From contig JAQMWT010000218.1 in the NCBI GenBank assembly GCA_029834535.1, forward strand, positions 1 to 59,342: DNA of 59,342 nucleotides, in the 5' to 3' direction. The notes under the pieces were generated by a model that was not told the DNA's origin, ran no database searches, and saw only the letters and a list, made by a program, of their open reading frames with translations. The stretch is from Chrysophaeum taylorii. Taxonomy: Eukaryota > Sar > Pelagophyceae > Pelagomonadales > Pelagomonadaceae. Both the position numbers and the translations under genes were made by a program. Positions 53,901-59,342 of the stretch are shown here, piece by piece; the stretch's first letter is position 1; every line of letters begins with the position of its first letter.

Positions 53901-55031
53901 GACATTGGCTTGTGCCTGATCTGCAGTCGTGCAGGGAGGCGAGATCATCTGTGCGAATACGGATTGCAGCGACAGGGGAGGGTCACGTGCCTGGGAGGCT
54001 GAGAGGCGGCCTTTGTCTTCCGGAGGCGAAGGGGTCAAGCAAAGCTGTAGCTTCGTCTCGTCGTGATCGGATAGGCGCAATGAGCTTGAGCGCATGATCG
54101 TGGTGCGTTTACCTGTGTCTTAATGATGTACCTTTGTGTCCTGTGGTGGTGCTTCTGCGAGCGGGACATATCTTAAGGATTGGTCCATTGGATGGGGTGC
54201 ATCAGCTATGAATGAGACAGGAGCCAGTAGCAGTGCAAGGTCAGGTGACAGAACGTTTGCGTGGTCGAGTAATTGAGCGTTGGACCTGAGCATCGTCGGC
54301 ATAGTCTGGAACCGTGCTGTGCAGTTGGTTTGCGTTGTCTCGTCTGCTACATCAATGAGCTGGCTGGTGTAGCTGGCCGTTGTGGTCTTATCTTTCGTCT
54401 TGTCGTCCAATAGAGACTGCGAGATAGTACTCGTTGCTATGTGCGAGACTTTAAATAGCTGTTGAGCAGCTGTTGAGAGCTGAGTGCTCTCTTGTCTGGC
54501 AGTTTCTGTTGCTTTGGAGTTCCAGGGACATGATTGCGCAGCTTCGGACGTCTTGGCATTGGGGATTGCCATGAAGTAACTCGTAAGTTCAAAGTCGGAC
54601 GTCCGAAAATGCATCGAAAGACCTGTGAGGTCACCAATTGAAATACGCCCTCGTAAGGCGTGCGCGTCGTGGTGCTGGCGCGAGCGACTTAGGTTGGTGA
54701 TCTGAAGGTCGTGAGATACGTTACGGCGCGGAGTGTCGGTGGAAATGACGAGTGTCTTGGTGTTAAAGGCGGTGACGCGGAGAGCATCGAAAAGCGTGTC
54801 ATGCTCCAAGAGCGAAACCGCGTGATGCGGGTGGTCCGAAGTCAGTGCCAAAAGGAGTGTGGCTCGCGGCTGACCTGTCTGCAAGGTAGGGCAGATGGGC
54901 GCGTGAGCTGAGATCCCGTGGTGGAGAGTATCCGGCCTGAAATGCTTGGGGTCCAGTGCGGGAAGTCGAAAGAGGGGTCGCCGAAGGAGAGTGCAGTTGA
55001 ACCAAAGGGCGATGTAAGGGTCAGTTGCCAA
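50967..55031 (-). pseudogene. About 4 kb nearly open in one minus-strand frame, unidentified
   Basis: Three long open stretches, 55031-54120 (303 codons), 54095-52536 (519 codons) and 52445-50967 (492 codons; the frame is actually open from just after 52530), are all in the same phase. Only three stops (at 54120, 52536 and 52530) interrupt about 1,355 codons. The opposite strand has no frame over about 100 codons, so the signal is not simply GC bias. The product is rich in Ser, Thr, His and Pro. LRGRISI recurs in two places within similar surroundings (SRSRQ/SRSHRQ before it), hinting at internal repeats. No enzyme motif recognised. It directly follows a retroelement LTR-like block with a TATA box, so it may be an unclassified retroelement polyprotein. 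The first stretch lacks an ATG; another frame has one at 55051. Confidence 0.5.
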
Positions 55032-55058
55032 TACACCTCAACAGCGGACATGACTTAC

Positions 55059-55420
55059 CGATGCTATGAAGAGTGCACAAGGGTTACACGATCACGTGTG
55101 CAAAAAGTATTATATACAGCCCAATGGTAATGGCGTTGTATTTTGACAAGTGTGTTTACTTGGGTGAGGCTGAACTGGCGCGGAACGTTTGTCGGTTACG
55201 TGCGCGTTTTAACACATGGTTCTCAGGGACCCGCCTGGGCCCTGCGCTGAGAATGTTTCAAGAGTGCAAGTCGATTTGGAAACCATCCCGTGGCGTCAGA
55301 AACGTCTGGAAGGATTTAATTCGGGAATGAAAGGTATGTTCCCTATATCCTCAGAACACGACAGGCGGCAGTCTAGAACTGCACGATGAGGTAAAGTGTA
55401 TAGTGCACATACCTCGGGAC
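55059..55420 (-). promoter_or_regulatory. LTR-like block with TATA box, copy 2
   Basis: Homologous to 6953-7288 with substitutions and small indels. It keeps the minus-strand TATA-like tgtatataata (55118-55108), here about 80 nt upstream of the 4-kb open region. It follows the RT fragment on the minus strand, as in copy 1. Confidence 0.4.
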
Positions 55421-55429
55421 GCGCTAGAC

Positions 55430-56800
55430 CATGATGATGAGCGTAGGCACAAATCAGGGACTATTGATTGTGTCGAAAGGAAGAAGAAGGGCAAGAAGAG
55501 ATCACGTTCTCAACGGACGGATAAGGGTAAGAGGCAGCAGATTTCTCTGCAGGAAGATCAAAGTCATCAAAAAAGTTTGAGAAGCCAGGTGAGCTCAGCA
55601 GTAGCGGCGTAAAGAGCGAGCAATTCAGCTTCAAAAGATGAGCGGGCGAGGAGGTGCTGCGAGCGGGAGCAGTAGGAAATCATAGAGCCACCAAGCAGAA
55701 AACAATAGCCTGTGGTGGAGTGGCGGTCATCAGGGTCGTCGGCCCAGCTGGAGTCGGAATAACCACAGAGACGAAGGGTAGAATCGCGACCAAGAACAAG
55801 GGCAAGATCTTGAGTACCATTGAGATATCGGAGGTATGAGTTAAGGCGTGCCAGTGGGGTTTACCAGGATTGTCTGTAAAACGCGCACACTGATTGACGG
55901 TCCAAGTGATATCAGGGCGTGTCATAACAGAATAAACAAGACACAAACGACAATACGACGAAAAGGGATGCGTGCCATGAAGACCTGATCGGAGCCAGGT
56001 GCAGGACAATCAGCCGCAGAAAGATGAAGACCGTTGGGAGCTGGAGTCAATTCTGGGTTACTGTGGATAAAGCGATGTTCGGCGAGAATTTCGCGTAGAG
56101 CATACAGCTTGTAACTGCAAGTGTCACCAGATCCGCGGACGAAGCCACAATCGTTGACAAGGAAGCGTTCCAAATAAAGCCACCAATTGCGACAAGCTTG
56201 CTTGCAACCATACCAAGAGCGACGGAGTTTGTAAACGATTTTGGAGCCATCTGTGGGTTGGCGAGGAGCATAACTTTCGGGGGGGCAGACATAGATGTCT
56301 TTGTCAATTGGAGCTTGGATAAAAGCGGAGCTGACATCCAACTTGTGCAAATCCCAGTCATGAACAGCAACGAAGGTGAGAAAGAACCGAATGGTGACAA
56401 CGTTGGCGACCGGAGAATACGTATCGTGATAATCAATGCCGTGAACCTGGGTGTAACCGCGGACAACAAGGCGAGCCTTGTACGATTTGAAGCGGCCAGA
56501 TTCATACTTCTTGCGGAGGACGCACTTTAAAGTGCAGATGTTGAAAAAGTAGAAGGAACGCGAACGACAACCCAGCAACCGAGCTGACCAAGGGAATGAT
56601 ATTCTTTGGCGATGGCTTGTAACCAGCCAGGGCGTTCAGGATTTGTGTGAGCTAAAGCCTCGCGTAAATGAGTGGAAATGATAGCACCGTCATCAATATA
56701 AGAATATTGGGAGGTTTCTTCGGAAGCAGAGTAATGAGCGTGGACAAATTGGGGATCAACAAGGGTATGGGCGAGACAAAGGGGAAGGAAGACATAATGA
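55430..56800 (-). pseudogene. Copia RT/RNase H fragment, second copy
   Basis: Degraded copy of 7289-8935. KARLVVRGYTQVHGIDYHDT, DVSSAFIQAPIDKDIYVCPP and VYKLRRSWYGCKQACRNWW are intact in one frame (56578-55922). A ~205-bp deletion then removes the VDD catalytic box and fuses the upstream part to the ALREILAEHRF segment. RNase H remnants follow in other frames. It cannot encode an active enzyme. Confidence 0.85.
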
Positions 56801-57034
56801 ACCTCTTAGCAGTCGACATTTAAAGACATAATGAACTAACAAACGAAAGCTAGAATACAGGGGGTGACAGGAGGAAACAGAATCGACATTGCGTTGTGGA
56901 CGAACGCCAGAATTTGAGTTCATGGTTTCGCGAGTAGGTTCTGTTTCAGCGTAATAGGCGCTTTGGTCGACTTTGCGCGGTCGGCTCCGTTTGGCGCGAC
57001 GTAATGGTGCACTTTTCGCATTGTTCGCTGATGG

Positions 57035-57667
57035 TTGTGGTATTGTTTCTGGGGTGATCAGTCTCTTTCTCCATTTGTGGCATTTTCTTCTTGCCCTCGC
57101 GTACACGACCCTTGTGCTTTTTCAGTTGTGTCTCAACGCACCCAACTCACCTACGACATTTGGCATGCTCGTCTTGGTCATTATAGTCCCTCTTATATCC
57201 GTCGTTTGTCTTCTCTCGCTGTTGGTGCACCGCTCTTCCCAAGTTCCGCGTCTCTTTCTTTTATCCTGCTTGTGCTTTAGGTAAAATGCATGCTGCGCAT
57301 GTTGGCCATCGTAAACCACGTGAATCCACTCCAGCTCTCTTCCTGAAAACGAAATTTTGTCACGCCCACGTGCCGTTGCGCCCTATCTTATTATCCACGC
57401 TGATCTCATGTTTACCGGTGTCCCTTCTTTCATTTACCAAGACCGTGCCATCCTTACGTTTGTCGATGATCATACGCGCCGCCGCACACACTTTGCTCGA
57501 CAAATGCACTCACGAACGCTCGTCAACTCGAACTTTTCGTGTGTACTGTGTTTCGACCCTTTAGCTATCGTATTGCCCTCATCTACAGATCGTGACAAAT
57601 CACTAATGAGCCAATTCGAAACCTTCTGTCTGGGCACAACATCGCCATCAAACGAACACCTGCTACC
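57035..57667 (+). pseudogene. Copia pre-integrase/integrase fragment, second copy
   Basis: Matches 9181-9831 but with small deletions that break the frame at about 57,270 and again at about 57,490-57,520. HARLGH, HADLMF and the segment before the second Asp remain readable in separate frames. It ends at the same junction with GH45 downstream sequence. Confidence 0.8.
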
Positions 57668-57739
57668 ATGTGACAACAGGAATGGGGCGTTACTCTAGCG
57701 ATAAGGGAATGACGTGGGATACAGGATGCGTGGTGAGGT

Positions 57740-58606
57740 AAGTAAGGTGTCTTCCTCACATTGGTGGTGGTGTATTCTGTTGGCTGGAAGTGGTCCCCTC
57801 GTGGAGCGTGTGGGCGAGGCACCCGGCGAGCGCGCAGGTGACAAGGGGCGATGAACAGGATGGCCAGCGTCCGCGAGAGAGACGCTGGCTGCCGTGGTCT
57901 TCTTTTGGAGGTCGTGTGTGCTCCCGGTCGAAGAAGAAGAGGAAGAGGAAGAGTCCCGTTTGGTGGGGTCGGCGCGAGGGTGGAGCTCGTCGGTTTGAGC
58001 GTCGGCTCGTGCGTGGGCGCGAGCGTCTCGGTGGGCGGGCGACGGCGGAACTTGGTGGTTGGTTCGGGATCCGTCGGCTTTGCGCCGATGGGGCTTGGGC
58101 TGGGAGTGGGGTTCGGATAGGGCGCGCTGCTCGCAGTTAATGTCTGCGCGCAGTGGTCGAATCGGCGAACGACTCGCACTACGCGCAGCGTCCGTCGACG
58201 ACGGCGAGGGGGCAGCACCCGCTTTGCGCCACCGCGGTCGGGGGCGTGGTTGGCGCAGTGGGTCGGCTTTGGGGAAGTCGGCGCGGTCTCGGTCGGGTGT
58301 CGTCGTCGTCCGAGGGCTCGGTCCCCGAGAGCGCAGTTCCTGGCGCCTTGACGCCGAAATCGCGGGGGTTGTCGGACTTGCCGTTTTCGGTCTTCCACGA
58401 CGCCGAGTAGCCCACTCGCACCCGGCCGCAATTCTTCCGTATCGACGCACCCGTCGCGTCGCATCCGCCGTAGTTGTTTCCGCAGTCAAAGTCCTCTCGT
58501 AGCAGAACTGGATCGGTACACCCCGACGTGAAGTGCCTTGGCCCGCGCCGGGAATCTGTAGGTCGAACAGTGCGAACCGGTCGTCGTACGCCTGTCACTT
58601 CGTGCG
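57740..58606 (-). pseudogene. Decayed GH45 endoglucanase copy (3' part only)
   Basis: Corresponds to codons from about residue 148 to the C-terminus of the intact GH45 gene at 9910-11367. Dozens of short deletions destroy the frame. Recognisable pieces include the Ser-rich/PT-rich tail, part of the Cys-rich module and SFDLQIPG-adjacent DNA. The homology stops at about 58606, so the N-terminal half with the signal peptide and first catalytic Asp is absent here. Confidence 0.85.
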
Positions 58607-59263
58607 CCGTGCCGGCGGCCCGTGACGCGGTGCCTCGAGGGCGCGTCCCAACAACATTTGTCCGAGCAGCATCACGGCGGCTACAATATGGGGCTCACAT
58701 GCTTCATGTCATCCTCAGGTCCTCGTGCACTCTCCGCCCTTCCAGCGTTTTCCTCCGGACACGAGCGCTGCGAGTCGATGCCATGGCGACGACTAAAGCC
58801 GACGACGACGAAAAAGTCACATCGCATACTCTGCGCGACCGTTTCTTTACGAGTTATATGGTCTTGGGCGTCGACGCGGAAAGAGGACGGTCTTTTGCGG
58901 TCGGAGCGACTGTGCGCGACCTGCGGGCTGTACTAATAGACCGCCCTATCGGCCTCGACCCCCACTTCGTGCCCGGACGAGGCTGCGGCCAGGTCTCGCT
59001 TCAACTCACCGTCGGCTTCCAACTGCTTGGTACCTGGTATACAGGACACCGTTCGACTTCCCGTACATTACTCCTTTCGAAATAGTGCACCCAATACGCC
59101 TTTCTGCAGACGTTGTCGATACTCAACCGACGACAGCCTATGTCACGGGCGGCAACGCGGTAACGGTCGGTCAATCCTCGTCACCGACTTGTACATCGCG
59201 TCCCCACTGAAAAAAAAATCCCCCTGTCTTCTTCCTGTCTTCGCCGCGCGAACCGCCTACTAG
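58597..59263 (+). pseudogene. Decayed inverted copy of the USP22/Ubp8-like gene (3' two-thirds)
   Basis: Plus-strand sequence matching the reverse complement of about 12706-11521. Pieces such as MTRCLEGA, TCFMSS around the active-site Cys, and the C-terminal RTAY followed by the TAG at 59261-59263 are recognisable, but deletions of many sizes break the frame repeatedly. In copy 1 this gene is on the same strand as GH45; here the two are on opposite strands. The last 79 bases of the window (59264-59342) match the reverse complement of the GH45-USP spacer. Confidence 0.8.
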
Positions 59264-59342
59264 TTCAAGATAATCCGTGTACGTACACTCTGTACGGATA
59301 ATGGGACAATGACGTCGGCGGATACCGGTTGTAGAGAAGAAG

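Larger units (their letters stand above)
55059..58606. repeat. Large duplicated block, copy 2 (partner 6953-10925)
   Basis: Same order and orientation as copy 1: LTR-like segment, RT fragment, integrase fragment, GH45 3' part. Differences from copy 1 are dominated by deletions of one to about fifteen bases, plus one of about 205 bp in RT. The block ends at 58606, where the sequence switches to an inverted copy of the deubiquitinase gene. Confidence 0.85.

Overview
The window looks like nuclear DNA of a compact-genome eukaryote, most likely a photosynthetic stramenopile (heterokont) alga. The host genes are GC-rich and mostly single-exon. The two introns that can be placed are 54 and 56 nt. 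An RNA-binding protein starts with a signal peptide ending in an AFVP motif, typical of plastid import in algae with secondary red plastids. A GH45 cellulase carries a Pro/Thr-rich linker and a Cys-rich module, and a WDR60-type dynein-2 chain implies cilia. The taxon is an inference. No rRNA, tRNA, CRISPR array or bacterial operon was seen.

Layout. (1) About 1-6.63 kb (minus strand): a decayed Ty1/copia-order LTR retrotransposon with gag, aspartic protease, a cytosine-C5 DNA methyltransferase between protease and integrase, then integrase; it runs off the left edge. Its methyltransferase is split by a ~390-bp mobile element with a (GTTA)n tail. (2) 6.95-9.84 kb: an LTR-like block with a TATA box, a copia RT/RNase H fragment (minus) and a copia integrase fragment (plus) in opposite orientations. 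(3) 9.9-48.2 kb: dense host genes, mostly alternating divergent and convergent: GH45 cellulase, USP22/Ubp8-like deubiquitinase, C2H2 membrane protein, WDR60-like dynein-2 chain, a 3,606-residue repeat protein, RPN11, glutaredoxin-3, SLC9B/NHA antiporter, PHD-IQ-PH protein, an HMG-box-like protein, a coiled-coil protein, RED/IK splicing factor, plastid RRM protein, two small two-exon genes (one an ER thioredoxin-fold protein ending HDEL), an EamA-like transporter, a TPR membrane protein, mevalonate diphosphate decarboxylase and a small membrane protein. (4) 48.5-49.7 kb: an ORF interrupted twice by elements sharing the same 3' tail, each with a target-site duplication. (5) 50.97-55.03 kb (minus): about 4 kb nearly open in one frame, unidentified. 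(6) 55.06-59.34 kb: a second, deletion-riddled copy of the 6.95-10.92 kb block, then an inverted copy of the 12.7-11.4 kb deubiquitinase segment.

The most unusual items are the methyltransferase-bearing retroelement, the family of short elements united by one 3' tail, and the giant protein with nested repeats beside a ciliary dynein gene. Housekeeping genes show proteasome (RPN11), SAGA-type deubiquitination, splicing, iron-sulfur/redox handling and mevalonate-pathway isoprenoid synthesis in an otherwise ordinary gene neighbourhood hemmed by retroelement debris.
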